Shown here piece by piece: positions 12,201 through 23,551 of a DNA stretch of 64,000 nucleotides. Under the pieces are notes generated by a model, which was given only the letters and a program-made list of their open reading frames with translations, searched no databases and was not told the DNA's origin. Made by a program: the position numbers and the translations under genes. Within the stretch, counting starts at the first letter, position 1. Each line of letters begins with the position of its first letter. This DNA is from Blattamonas nauphoetae (lineage: Eukaryota; Preaxostyla; Oxymonadida). The DNA lies in contig JARBJD010000029.1 in assembly GCA_033064195.1 (NCBI GenBank), positions 186,001-250,000 of the forward strand, written 5' to 3'.

Positions 12201-12840
12201 AGGAGATGAATCTTCAATCTATGCGTTGCTTTCTGATGTCAATGGATCGAAACTCACATCCAAATGGTCGTTGGGATCGAACACGACCAGATCCAGTCGA
12301 ACTTTGACTACAAATCCCACATCTCTCCAGCTTCAAGGTGCGCGCTTCACAGAGCCACAGTTCTCATCCACTGGCGTTCTCGCAGTTCCAGAATTTCCGC
12401 CTGAGGATAAAAAGTCAAAAATCAATCGGCACAGAGAAGAAGGAAGGGAAATTCTAGATTCTCTCCACCAGATCACAACATGGGCTCCAAACAAGCACGT
12501 CATTTCATCGAAATCGTCCGATTTTCAAGATTTCACGATCGACGCCTCTCGACTGCAAAAGCTCGAAATGGATGCCTTGAGATATCAACGAGAAAGAACT
12601 GTCAAAATGACTGAATGGGTTGAAAACACTCCTGAAAATCTCCACCGATATCCCCTACTTGCGTGGTGTGATCCAGCCTTCTCGCCAACATCTCCGACTT
12701 CTCTGGTCGGGCACGAAACCATGAAAACACTGTCATCGTTTCTCGCTTCAACATGTGAGGCTGAGGAAGTGATTGAATGGAATGTCTGCCATCCCTTCCT
12801 TGTTTATGTTCATCTGGCATGGGTTCGGTACGTAGGTTGA
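9269..12840 (+). CDS. Multi-exon helical protein of unknown function
   Basis: Coding segments are joined by short GT-AG introns: 9611-9717, 10479-10517, 11201-11235, 11360-11435 and 11918-11976, each giving a continuous reading. A further intron of about 70-110 nt ends at the TTATTCAG near 9950. The protein is long and mostly helical, with recognisable stretches such as IMAVISLCENICESVEMDD, KYFVTLIDILNQNH and DLLRSAAVSAITSLV. I see no named domain; it could be an ARM/HEAT-like scaffold or a tethering-complex-like protein. The 5' end is unresolved: the frame changes between 9330 and 9480 and would need either another intron or a break. The last ~80 codons are the LHRYPLLAW-type repeat. The original 3' end has been replaced by the 929-bp element that starts at 12816, so the present stop at 12838-12840 lies inside that element. 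Confidence 0.6.
12603..12836 (+). repeat. Dispersed coding repeat (LHRYPLLAW-type), copy 2
   Basis: This is the second copy of the repeat at 9017-9250, in the same orientation and about 3.6 kb away. Here it is in frame with the upstream exon of the large unknown gene and forms its C-terminus. The pair brackets almost the whole gene. Confidence 0.6.
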
Positions 12841-13744
12841 AGTTCGGATCGTAGGTCAAAGGTTCGGAATGTAGGTCTGAGTTCGGCAGGTAGGTCACTG
12901 GGATGAAATGGATTGATACGCATTTTTGGGTGTTGTGAAGATGAAATTGTCGACAAATTTTGCTTTTTGATTCTGATCTACTTGTTTTCTAATCATTTTC
13001 ACCAAAAATGAGAGAGCAACAAATGAAGGAAGAGTGAAAGGGAACATTTATTAAACATCGCATCAAAATGGTCGAGATTTTTGTGTCTAATGTTGACCAA
13101 ATCTCCTTGATAGTCAGATCTGTCCACTTTCAAGTCGACTCGCTTTTCTATTTCTAGGAGTTAAACTGGATCAGAAAACGGATAAGACAGTTAATATGCT
13201 ATAAATGAGTGACATTGAGGGTGATAGTTTTGAATCGAGCAAGATCCAGTGTCAAATCGATGGATGACACAATGATCATCGATTCTGCTTCGACTATGTT
13301 GTACATCTCTTTTTTAAAATATTACATTCCCTTCACATTCACCTTTAAGGTGTGATATTTCAATAATTCACATGATGAATTGAAAATGAGAAAGAAAAAC
13401 GAATTTTTGACCCATCACAAAAGTGTTTCATTTTCATTTCTCAACTCTCCAATTTTCACTCATCATGTCTCAATACTCCATTAAATCATCAATTAAATGT
13501 GAATCTTTGACGTTCGTAGTCCATATCTCATCATAAAAACAAAAAAAAAGACAAACTTGGAATCCGCTTGTTGATCCTCTGATCCATCGACTTGAAGTCA
13601 TTGTTGGATGAAATTTTCAGATCGTGTGTATTGTCTCCATGTTCACTGTATCGTGATCTTTCTGCATTTTAAACTCTTCAAGTTAGCATGAAAAAGGAGA
13701 AAGACCTACCGTCCGAACTTCAACCTACCATCCGAACCCATGCC
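12816..13744. mobile_element. Non-autonomous element, 929 bp, with iterated subterminal motifs
   Basis: The ends are perfect 13-bp inverted repeats, GGCATGGGTTCGG. They are flanked by an exact 8-bp target duplication, GTTCATCT, at 12808-12815 and 13745-13752. A ~19-bp motif (GTTCGG, about three variable bases, GTAGGT) is repeated four times in tandem at the left end and twice, inverted, at the right end, as expected for transposase binding sites. The interior is AT-rich and non-coding. The 8-bp duplication fits hAT, but the termini do not start with CAG, so another superfamily that makes 8-bp duplications is possible. Confidence 0.85.
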
Positions 13745-13752
13745 GTTCATCT

Positions 13753-14451
13753 TTGTGGCGTTGTCACGTCATCTTTTTCAGGATGAAACGAATCGACCCC
13801 CTTCATGAATGCACGGGGCATCGTGGAAAGTGCCAATCATCACATCTGACGTCATGATCAAGCGGTGAAACACGACATCGTTGATTCAGGGATAAAACCA
13901 GACTGGTTTGTATTTCTTGCCGTTTTCTCATTACTCCTCCCGTATTCAAAGGAATCTGAATATAAACACTGAATTGCAATTTTTTTCGATCATCGACGTT
14001 GTTTTCAGGATCTTGGTCATTATTCATCAGGATATGTGTAATCACCATGCTGGACAGAAGCTACAGCCAGTTCAATGACTGGCTGGGAGATCAAACTACG
14101 AATTGACGACAAAGGAAGGATGATCATCACGATTCTGGAAAAAAATCTCGATGACATTTCCCTGTCATGTATTGATTCAATTGCTACATCTTCTTCTGAA
14201 ATGAGTGTAAATTAGTCTAAATGTCTGAAATTTTCCATTTTGTTGAGAAAAAGAGTCATAGTCGTTCAGATCTGATCTTTCACCTCGCTGTTCTCTCTGG
14301 TCAGGACACTATGATTTTTTTACTTGGTGTTTTTTGAAAATAGGAAACATGTAAAGGCACTGTATGAAGTGAAAATTAAGCTAAATAGTGCCAGAATCGA
14401 CTAAGAGCCCGCCCAAGTTTTTCCCGCCACCCCGATACTTGGAGGTGGTCG
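13753..14451. other. Intergenic stretch without a clear gene
   Basis: I see only short open frames, AT-rich in places, and no repeat or RNA gene. The downstream ARM-like gene starts at 14452. Confidence 0.5.
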
Positions 14452-16190
14452 ATGACCGTTGCCTACGATCTCGTTTATGAAATGGAAGAGAAAGGTTCCA
14501 AGACTCACTCGGTTCGACGAACTGACATCGAATGCAATAATCGATCACCAGAATTCCTAAATTTCAACAAACTCCTCGAGCCTGAGCTCGTTGAAATCAG
14601 AAAGCATCTCGATCTGGGTTTATTCAGAGACGCAGGTCGAATTACACAGTGGAAAGAGCTTCTTCAGAAAGTAGCGTTGGGAAAAGAGGTTCTGGTGTGC
14701 TCTCATCCTTATCTCTGATTTTCCTCTCTTCTCAGAATGATACCTCGTTCCTCAAATCATCTTTCTTCAGACCTATTCTGTTGTACCTCCAAGCGAAGTT
14801 CGAATATCTGATATGGTCGATGGATGGATCAGATGAAGACACAACACTTCCTCCAGTCTCATCAGACTCTCCTCAACACTCTCCTCAAGGAACACCACTC
14901 GACTCTTCTCATCGGTCTCTCTCGTCGTCATCACACTTGAGACAAGAAAACCTCCAGCTTCTGACGATCCTTCACTCGCTTCTAACCTCGCGTCCCACCT
15001 CACTCACACCATCTTACACCGACCAGCCAGAACAAATAGCCGACAATGCCCTCCTTCTTAGTCACAATGGAGATACTGATCCAACCGAAAAATATCACTC
15101 CTCCATTTTTGACGAGGCTGACGATGAGATTCTCGCTCGTTCACTGATCCGCTGTCGATCTGTTTGTGATCTCGTTGGTGCTGAAGGATGCATTCTCGAC
15201 GTAATACACTTCTTTGATAGAATTCTCTCTGTTCTCAGCTGCTCCAACGCACTCGTCCGCTCTGCTGCGCGATCTCTCTTTGACCATCTCTTGAAAGTGC
15301 CAAGTGTGCAATCCCAGATACCGAAAGCAGTGACTCTTCTTGAACGAATCCAATATTCCAACCCATTGGAAGCTGATCAATTCATTCTCGGTCTTGTGCC
15401 ATCGTCTCCAGATGAATCTGTGAAAGAGTTCGTGAAATCGATCATTGCACTTATCTCTGTGCACAGACAAGGACTCATCATTACAACATTAAAATTGCTC
15501 ACCTGCTTCATCGGAAATTGTCCGATCACAATCCGGTTGATGCTCATCGAAGCTGATCTGATCCCCCACCTTCTCACCTCTCTCACTCCTCTGTCTCTCT
15601 CAATTGCAGATCACATCGATGTCCACACAAATCTCCTCACAATCTTAAATTACTCAATTTGGCTCTCCACTGTCGATGGACTAGACAGTCTCAAAATCCG
15701 CAATTCTCATGAACAACAAACACTTCATGAAACAGTCTTGAAACAAGTCATCGTGCCGTCTGAGGGATACATTCGCCATTTGTGTGTCAACAGGCATTCA
15801 CTCGTCAATGAATTCCATTCATTGCAGTTTATGCGTCTTTTGGGCAGACTCGTCCTTCTTTGTCCAAATTATGACCCAACATTGGATTTTGTAATGAAAT
15901 TGCCAGTCATTACTGCGATCACAAGTGGCATGTCATTTTACAGCGTTGACATGACAGTATGGGCTATGCTGTTCGAGATTGCCTATTTCCGGCGAGACTG
16001 GAAGAATCAAAATGGAAACATTCATCAGTCAGGGAGGACAGTTCTTCGATGTCTAAGAATGGAAGGGTTTGATGATCTGATTGAGCAAAGACGACTCAAC
16101 GATAAAGACAGCGCATCAGGAAGAAATTTGGGGAGATTTTTGATTAAACTGACTTTTTTATTTGGATTGAACCTTCCGCAACGGGGATAG
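14452..16190 (+). CDS. ARM/HEAT-like helical repeat protein, intact
   Basis: The gene has two exons, 14452-14688 and 14736-16190, separated by a 47-nt GT-AG intron with a pyrimidine-rich end. The start is the ATG at 14452 and the product is 563 residues. After an N-terminal helical part there is a Ser/Pro-rich linker (about residues 100-180), then a run of helical repeats. Family-typical segments include IRLMLIEADLIPHLLTSL, NYSIWLSTVDGL, LKQVIVPSEGYIRHLCVN and a C-terminal LNLPQRG. I recall these from a very large protein family in Blattamonas. The stop is TAG, placed where family members usually end. Its molecular role is unknown; helical repeats suggest protein binding. It shows no frame damage, so it is the best full-length reference for the broken relatives in this window. 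Confidence 0.8.
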
Positions 16191-16204
16191 AGCTTGAAGC
16201 ACCA

Positions 16205-16301
16205 TGTGTTGGAATCCGTGTTTATGATGATGCAGCCGACTCTCTCTCCGCCGCGCATGACTCGGCCCACAGTGACCACTCGCCCCGACACTCCTTCCTC
16301 A
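16205..16301 (+). repeat. 97-bp duplicated gene fragment
   Basis: This matches 9960-10056 inside the large unknown gene with only two mismatches. In that gene the probable frame reads ...RVYDDAADSLSAAHDSAHSDHS. Here it lies just after an ARM-like gene and is followed by unrelated sequence. Confidence 0.7.
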
Positions 16302-16837
16302 GCCGGCATCGCTCCGCCAAGCACTGCGAACTCCGCCAACCCATCACCCCTTTCTTCCTCCCACCACCCGCATTACCCGAAACCCCCTCCCCCTCTCCTC
16401 CCCGATGAGGCTGGGAATAAAACAGGCGTGAGTGCGCTTCTTCTGCGGTGGGAAGGGCAGGAAGTGGACCCTCGAGGCTCAGTGACATTTGCGAAAGAAC
16501 TTGCGGGCCACCCGGTGAATATTCTGGGCACACAGAGGAGAGAGAACGCCCCTCTGCGTGTTGCGGAAGCCTGTCATTTCAACAACCCTTTTGACTATCT
16601 TCTGAACGGCGTGAAGTTTTCGTACAACGCTGTCAGACAGGCTAGATGCAGTGACTTTCTTTTCCTTATTTGGGTTTCTGTTTGCAAGCATCAGCATGTC
16701 CTGGTTATCAATGTCGAATTGTGTATCTGAGGTAACATTGTTCGGAGGAGTGCAATGTGTGGGTTTGATCCTTTTCTTTAAAACAGTCTCCGATGTCGAA
16801 CAGTCCTGAAAACACCCTCGATATTTCACAGGACTCT
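16302..16837 (+). other. Unassigned stretch with an open frame
   Basis: A forward frame stays open from 16194 to 16730. Its later part (around ...GSVTFAKELAGHPVNILGTQ... and ...ACHFNNPFDYLLNGVKF...) looks coding-like and is richer in G+C than the flanks, but no start, splice site or domain could be fixed. It may be an exon fragment of a lost gene. Confidence 0.2.
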
Positions 16838-17882
16838 GTTCAGGTGCCCCTTTTCCTGACAACCCCAACAGCTCGTTTCAAGTCCTTTGAAGAAGCATCA
16901 CCGTTTTTTGTCTCTCTCGTAAAAATACGTCCAAGAAGGACACTCTTTGAATACTGAAGCATTACGCAAAGCTCAAGATGTCTTGACACAATTGATTGAA
17001 CTCTTGCGTGGTGTCCGAGATAGTCGCCCTTTCATCGGAAAACTCGTTCCCCCGCCAAACAACAACGCAGACGGATTTACTGAAGCGATTCTCACCCTTC
17101 TGACAAGTGGTCACCAAGAAATTGTGCGTCTCCCTCTCCAACTGTTCCAATCTTGTGTCAGTAGATCTAAATTGGAATTACGCTTCTCATTTATCTCGTC
17201 TGGGTTCTTCACTCGTTTGACCCTATCGCCACAATGGATTGAGACCAACTTGACTGCACAGTCTCATATCCATTTTCTCAACATCTTGCTGTTAAGTTCG
17301 ATTGGACAGACCGAACACGATCTCGACAACATCTCCCACTCTTCGAATCTCTCGACGGAATCACTCCGCCAGATCGTCTTAGAACGGGTTGTGCAGCCTG
17401 TTGGGCCGTATATCTCATATTGCTGTCAGAACAGACAAATCATTCAAGACGACTCGATTCAACAATCACTCCTCACAGATGTGCTGATCTTCTTCCTCAA
17501 GCTGGGTGTCTTTCACGAGCCGACTTTTTCATTTGTCTTCTCTCTTCCAGCTTCTTTCACCATCACCCGCAGTTTGCTCTCCTTCGAACAAAATTACTCA
17601 ACACTGCTCTGTCAGGAAAAACTCCTCCATCATGTCCAACAACACAACCAGGGCGATTTGCTTGTGCGATCGCGGGGGAAAGCAGATCTGCGTCGGCTGA
17701 ACGAAGAAGGGCTGGCTGGTCAACTGGAAACATTCGGATTTTGGGTTGATTTCACTTCAATGGATACCAAACAGATTCGGAAGGATAACGCCTCACTGAT
17801 GGCTCTTCTGGGTGCGAATATTCCGCCGTTCAAACGAAACCATCAACAACTTTACATCAACCGAATCCACAGACCTCTCTGA
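16838..17882 (+). pseudogene. ARM/HEAT-like gene copy with a frame break
   Basis: From 16838 the translation begins PLFLTTPTARFKSFEEASPFFVSLVK. This matches PLFLSTPFLRIHSL...ASPFFLSLV in the gene at 54560-56801. At the run of A residues near 16921 one extra base shifts the frame. In the other frame the match continues (KYVQEGHSLNTEALRKAQDVL) to a stop at 17880-17882. The C-terminal helices (LSTESLRQIVLERVVQPVGPYISYC) match the same relative. Everything N-terminal to the ARM-like part, including the SPRY-like domain of the relative, is missing. A base-calling error in the homopolymer would be an alternative to real decay. Confidence 0.65.
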
Positions 17883-18459
17883 TTCGAGCTGTTAATTGAG
17901 AAGGATCTCTTTTTGGGTTTCATTCTGTATTCGCTTGTTTGATTGAATCTCTCCACTTGCTTGATTGTTTGAGAAAGAGAGAATGGGAACAAAAGTATGA
18001 AAAGTTGCACACAGACTCAATCTGCACATCAAACATTGACTTGAAATGGTGTGTGCATCAGAAGAGAGGCCACTTGATGGATTAAATGGTATTTGGAAGG
18101 ACGTCGTTGGACGACACTCCTGAATGGTTGATGTCAAACACTGAACGGTGCACTCACAACAGAATATCGGGTGTATGATGGCTAACATGATGCAGAAGTG
18201 TTTGATTGTGTTTTCGGTAGTTTTCGATGACATACTGTCTCGTTCTCCCTTTTCATGTTTTTCTTATCGACTCTCATCTTCATGCTTCCCATCTGCTTTC
18301 TTTGTCAGACAATGCAACGATGAAGTGATCTAACACATCAACTGTCTCAGTGTGACATTTGCAGTCCATCACCAAACCACTTTTTGAACCATTTTCAAAC
18401 TCAGAGACCATGCACGACATTCTCTCGCCACTCACAAGCCACAAGTCTTCAACAATGTT
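17883..18459. other. Intergenic stretch without a clear gene
   Basis: Only short, unsupported open frames are present. I saw no RNA gene, tandem repeat or transposon end. Confidence 0.5.
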
Positions 18460-18502
18460 ATGGTCACTTGTGCCACTCAGAAACTATCCTTTCCATCCAC
18501 AA

Positions 18503-18999
18503 TGACCGACTTCTACGTCAGCCAATCAGACCCGACTGTCGACCAGCTCATCGGCGGTCTCCCAAATGTGTTTGCGGAAGCACTGCCTCCAATCTTCAAG
18601 AAATCGTTCCCAGGGGAAGTTGTGTTGGAGCGGGCCGTGCGACCGTCGTTCACTGATGCGAAGATTCTGACATTCAAATTGGCAGCTGTTGCTCACAATT
18701 ACTTCATTCGAGAACCTCATCTCGAAAAGATCTACCCTTTCCTCCTCCGCGGCTACCATGTCAGCCTCCTCTCCTTCGACGAGACCCATCGAGGCTTGAT
18801 AAACGACGCGATGTTGGAAGTGTTCTTTGCTGACCCGCTGTTCATCAGAACCCAAGGACGAATTGATTTGGACATCTTCAAAACCCATCCACCTCCTGAA
18901 AAGTCTGGTTTCGTGAACACAACCATCTTCTTTGTCGTCACGACAACGAAATACAAATTCGCGTTATGTGTTTATCGGTCGTGTTTTGATATGTACTAA
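18503..18999 (+). CDS. Unknown protein of about 165 residues
   Basis: The frame is open from 18460; the ATG at 18503 (MTDFYVSQSDPTVDQLIGGL) is the likelier start. The protein looks globular and mixed alpha/beta, with segments such as KILTFKLAAVAHNYFI and PFLLRGYHVSLLSFDE. I recognise no family. The last ~25 residues are hydrophobic and odd and may be intron sequence, since GTGAACACA at about 18912 could act as a donor. A ~40-bp piece of this gene (encoding NDAMLEVFFADPLF) reappears unchanged at about 23413-23455, just upstream of the second beta-helix paralogue. The gene was therefore partly carried along when the neighbouring gene duplicated. Confidence 0.45.
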
Positions 19000-19424
19000 C
19001 CAAAATAAACGAAGGATGGTTGTGATTCTCTTGAATGGAATCCCTCCAAACCTGAAAAGTGGCTATCAAGCGAACTCACTTCCGAAGTCTCAAAATCGAC
19101 GACATTGCACGGCAAATTGATTTATTCCAATTTTCAAGCCAGAATCAATTGTACAACACCACAATCCACATTCTTGCGCATGAATCAATTTTGTCGCATC
19201 GGGACAGTTAAAGATCTTGTCGCATTTCAAGCAGAATGGACTGAATCATATGATTTTGACAAATTTTGAACACTTTGGTAATGTTTTGATTTTGAACAGA
19301 TTTTCACCATTGTTTCTGAAGTTCTATCAGCGTGTCTTGTCGAGATTGCTGTTTCACACATCTGCCAAATAAAGGTCGAGATCGTTCAATCAGATTTTAA
19401 ATTCACGTCCAATAAATTCCCGAA
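19000..19424. other. Upstream region of the first tandem beta-helix gene
   Basis: AT-rich and non-coding. Its last ~50 bp (from AAATAAAGG, through CACGTCCAATAAATTCCCGAAATG) resembles the sequence immediately upstream of the second paralogue at 23490-23551, so the duplicated unit included the start-proximal flank. Confidence 0.45.
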
Positions 19425-22400
19425 ATGATCGCACTCCTTCTATTCATCGTCAGATGTTTACTAAACGCTACAAACTCTGATTTGCCTGTCAACAGCTTGG
19501 CACACTTCGTCTCCACTCGTTCGAACGCTCTCGACGGAGACTCGAATCAAGAACTGATGATATTGATGCCAGAGGGTTCTTATTTTGCGCATGATTATGA
19601 AGTCTCGCATAGAGTCCTTCAACTCTGTGGAAGCCTCGAACACACTTCGACAAACCCGAACACATTCCTCATCCATTCTCATCCTTCGGAAAATCGGAAG
19701 GATCATGAAAACCACTGTGTCTCGAACATGGAAGCCTCCATTTTCTTGGTGTCAAATTCAACCCTGTCCTTACAATTGATCGTCGTCGAACTCGCGAACG
19801 AAATCCCCAACAGAAATCATGGGAGCGTCAACTCACGTCCTCCAAGACTTGCCATTGTCTCAATCAGCATGCTGACGATTTCTGAGAGTGTTTTTGAACT
19901 CTCGTCGTGGACTAGCCCGATTCTGATTTCTCCGTCAACTTTTGGGAAATCAACAGCACCGTCCTCGGTTGTGGTGAACAAGTGCACTTTCTCGATCGAG
20001 AATAAGCAAATGCGTGGCCTTGTTGAAACATCTGCATTTCCAGACATTTCAACCACACCAACGATCTCCATTGTTGGCTGTTCGTTTGACTCCCTGGTAG
20101 TTCTCGGAAACGACAAAATTGGCCTCTCACTGACAACAACAGCTCGAAACAGTGCAGAAATCGTTGGAACAATCTCGCCATCGCTGATTGGTTGCTCGTT
20201 CGTGAACATGAGCTCGATTGGCTCTTCCAGCCAGCCACATGTCCCGCATTTGAGTCAGAAGATGTTGGGATGTGTTGTATCGTTGACGAGTTCACATCTG
20301 TCAGGATCGACGATTCGGGACGTGAACAATGGAGGCTCGCTGTTGGGCTCAAACTCGACGTTCTCCTCCTTCCTCTCCTCCCCCGACGCCGACACAGAAC
20401 CATCCATCACTCTCCCCGACGGCTCTCGCCCCACATTTGCGGCAGATCAGTCATATTCTTACGATTCAACCACATTTGATGAATCAACCTTTGCCTCTTT
20501 CTCGTTCTGCCACTTCGTCAGTGATGGATCACCAACAGCTACACGTGCCCTCTGGTTCAACTCTTACAACGGATCGATCTCAATCGCTTCTTGCTCGTTT
20601 TCTGGAATCACTTCCACAACACTTTATGGATGAGCTGTCTCAATCATCTCGATGGTGGTCTCGGCCACCGAAAAGGTCTCCATCACTCAAACCAACTTCT
20701 CCGACTGCTCGTGTTTGGTGGGCGGGGGAGGGCTGTGTCTCGAGTCTGACTCTCCAGTCACATTGAGTCTCTGTCGCTGTGTGGGATGTCATGTAGCAGG
20801 TTCTTCGTATAGCCCAAACGGTGGAGGAATGTTTGTCTACTCCGAACAGCATGTTGTTGCATCAACCATCTCTGATCTGTTTTTTGACGATTGTCACTCA
20901 GATCACTCTGGTGGAGGGTTGTTTCTGTCAGTGTCGTTTGCAGATTCCATCATTGCATTCATCTATATTCAGCAGTGCTCTTCGGCTATTGGGGTGAATT
21001 CGATGGGAAACGGAGGAGGAATGGTCCTCACCATCTCCAGAGACATCAGCATCACCATCCGCAATCTCCGCATCGAAGATTGTTGCTCGGAGGGCCTGGG
21101 TGGAGGGCTGAACGTACAGTGTCCTACTGGATCCGCATCTCTCTCCGATTGCCAGTTCATCCGATGTCGTCTGAACGGGACAACTGGCACGACGGGGACA
21201 GGAGGGGCAATCATGGCAACAGCATACAGCAAGAAGTGTTCGATCACAAATTGTGAGTTTGATGACTGCTCGTCGAACACGCTCGGAGGGGCAGTTCTCT
21301 TCAGCGGTTTGTCGCTCGAAATGAAAAACTGTGCTATTCGAAACTGTTTTACTGATTCTTTTGGAGCTGTTTCCTCTCTTCCAATGAACTCAGCCTCATC
21401 ATTGCTGTTATCAAACATACTCTTCGTCGGAAACACTGTCGGAGCCACCCCCGTTTACCCACCAGCCGATCCTTCGTCAGAAAGGACACAGTTCGTTGAC
21501 ATCGCAGTTTACGATGCGAGTGACACGAAGACGACAACCATCGAAGTAAAAGATTGCTTCACAACAATTGCGATCAGGAGAGAAGACAACTCAGAGAATC
21601 CAGTTCACTGATGGAAACTATGTGCTGACATCTCTCTCGACAACAAAGAGTTTGAAATTCGACACAGAATACACGATCACTTCGATTGTCGGAGTTGTTC
21701 CTGCATCCTCTTCATCTCTCTCCAATGTCATCGAAATACCTGTTGCAGCGTGGGCCTTCAACCTCGCTGCCACTCCCTCCTTCGCCACCTTCACCACTCC
21801 TCCACAGCCGCCCACACTGATCGGAGCCACTGCTCATCTTGTCTCAGATGAATCAAATTCTACTCATGTGATCATCGTGTTCAACGAAAAGGTGAAGGGA
21901 TCTTTCGTGTTTGTTGTGGAGGAAGGAGGGAAGGATGTTGAGATCTCTGTTCACATTCCTGATCCTTCAATCGTTGGGGAGAGCGAGAACTTTGTTGTGG
22001 CAGGGACGAATAAGGTTCTGTCCAACGATGCAAACTACACCATCAAGTCCATCTCGCCAGAGACAGAGCCCGAGGCAGATTCAACAGCAATCGTGTGGAT
22101 GAACGACACTATCAAATTCCACGTTCCCAAATTACCAGATATTCCTCCCTCAACGCAAGGAATTGTTGTGGTTGCACGTGATGGGTCAGACTCGATGGAT
22201 GAATGTGGAAGAGAAGACTTGCCGTGTCGAACAGTATGGAAAGGACAAATGGTTGAAAAGGGGAAGGGAGGAGAGTGGATGAGTGTGTTGGTGCGAGGGT
22301 CGGCGGAGATGGGAGAAGGCTTCTGGATTGAGGGAAATATGAGGATGACGCTTTCGAGTGAGTCGTCGACACAACGAAGCCGTGTTGTGATTGGGGGATC

Positions 22401-23325
22401 GTCGTTGAGTTCTCTGGATGGAATTGTAACGATATGCTCAGCGACTGTCCAAGTGCGGGATCTGAACGTGATTCTGCCGCCGTCAGAAGAACGCTCGTCG
22501 TCCAGATGGGCGTTTGTTGTTGACTCGGACGGGACACTTGAAGCTGACTCGCTTGGATTGTCTGGAGAAGGAGAGATTGGGGTTGGATTGGCGAAAGTGA
22601 AGAGCGGGACAGGCCGATTCAATTCTATTTTGATTTGGTCAGGATCATCATTTGGGTCTGGAGTTGGAGTGATTGTGGGAGAAGGGAATGGAGAATCGAT
22701 TTCGGTCTTGATTTCTGAAATGGTTATTCGCGACACAACCACATCGAACACGCCTCTGATCGCCTTCTCGTCGCTCTCGCCTCTGTCGACGTTCAAAATG
22801 GAAGGAAGCCGTTTTCAGAAGACTCGTCTAGTGATTCAGTCGTCGTTATCGTCGGATGGAGCTGGCGTGATTGAAGTTTCGACAGCTCAATCTCGAACTG
22901 AGATTTCTGATTGCGTGTTCGAATCGAGTGGAGTGATTGTTGGAACAAGAACAATCACTCGCTCTGCTCTCCACGTTACTCTTGACTCATCGTCTACGTC
23001 ATGGTGCTCGCTGGTGATTTCGTCTTGTCTGTTTTTGGATTCGCATCCTTCGTCATCGTTGTCAGCCTCGCTGCACATCCAAGTTCTGTCTGGCCTAACA
23101 ACGATTGTGTTTGAGGACAGCTGGTTTGAGGAAACGACACCGACTCGCATGTGGACGAGATTTGATTCTGGAATTGCTTGTCTGGACTGGACTCGCGGAA
23201 GAGTTGCCTCGTCGTCGTCGACTTTGAATGGAGCGCTGATTGAAAATTGGAAAGAACTTCCGATTTTTGTGCGACGTCACGGGGTCTTCTCGAACTGCAA
23301 ACTCGTGATGTCCAAGAAATCATAA
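19425..23325 (+). pseudogene. Beta-helix/Ig-like surface protein, tandem copy 1, decayed
   Basis: The start is ATG 19425 with a signal peptide (MIALLLFIVRCLLNATNS). The first ~700 residues form a parallel beta-helix-like array of repeats with (S/N)CxF and GGxxx motifs. One or more Ig-like domains follow, then a cysteine module (DSMDECGREDLPCRTVW) and a second beta-helix part. Compared with copy 2 (23552-28072) there is a TGA at 20631-20633 where copy 2 has GGA. There is also a deletion of about 190 bp near 21570 that shifts the frame. The transmembrane segment and pseudokinase tail of copy 2 are missing. Instead, after the Ig-like part, the sequence switches to the cysteine-module/second-helix arrangement also found in the 3247-residue gene. 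This could be a secreted version or a chimera. Both copies are host genes in decay. Confidence 0.75.
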
Positions 23326-23551
23326 AACATGATTGTTCTTCATTGTTGTCTTTACTTTGTCATCCTTTTCTTTTGTGTTTTTCGTCTCATTTCACTGTTC
23401 TTTCTTCTGAACGACGCGATGTTGGAAGTGTTCTTTGCTGACCCGCTGTTCACCGAAGAGCGAGCAAGAATGGATTTTGTTCACAACTTTGTCAAATAAA
23501 GGGCTAGATCCTACCATCGTCAATCGGAGTCACGTCCAATCAATTCCCGAA

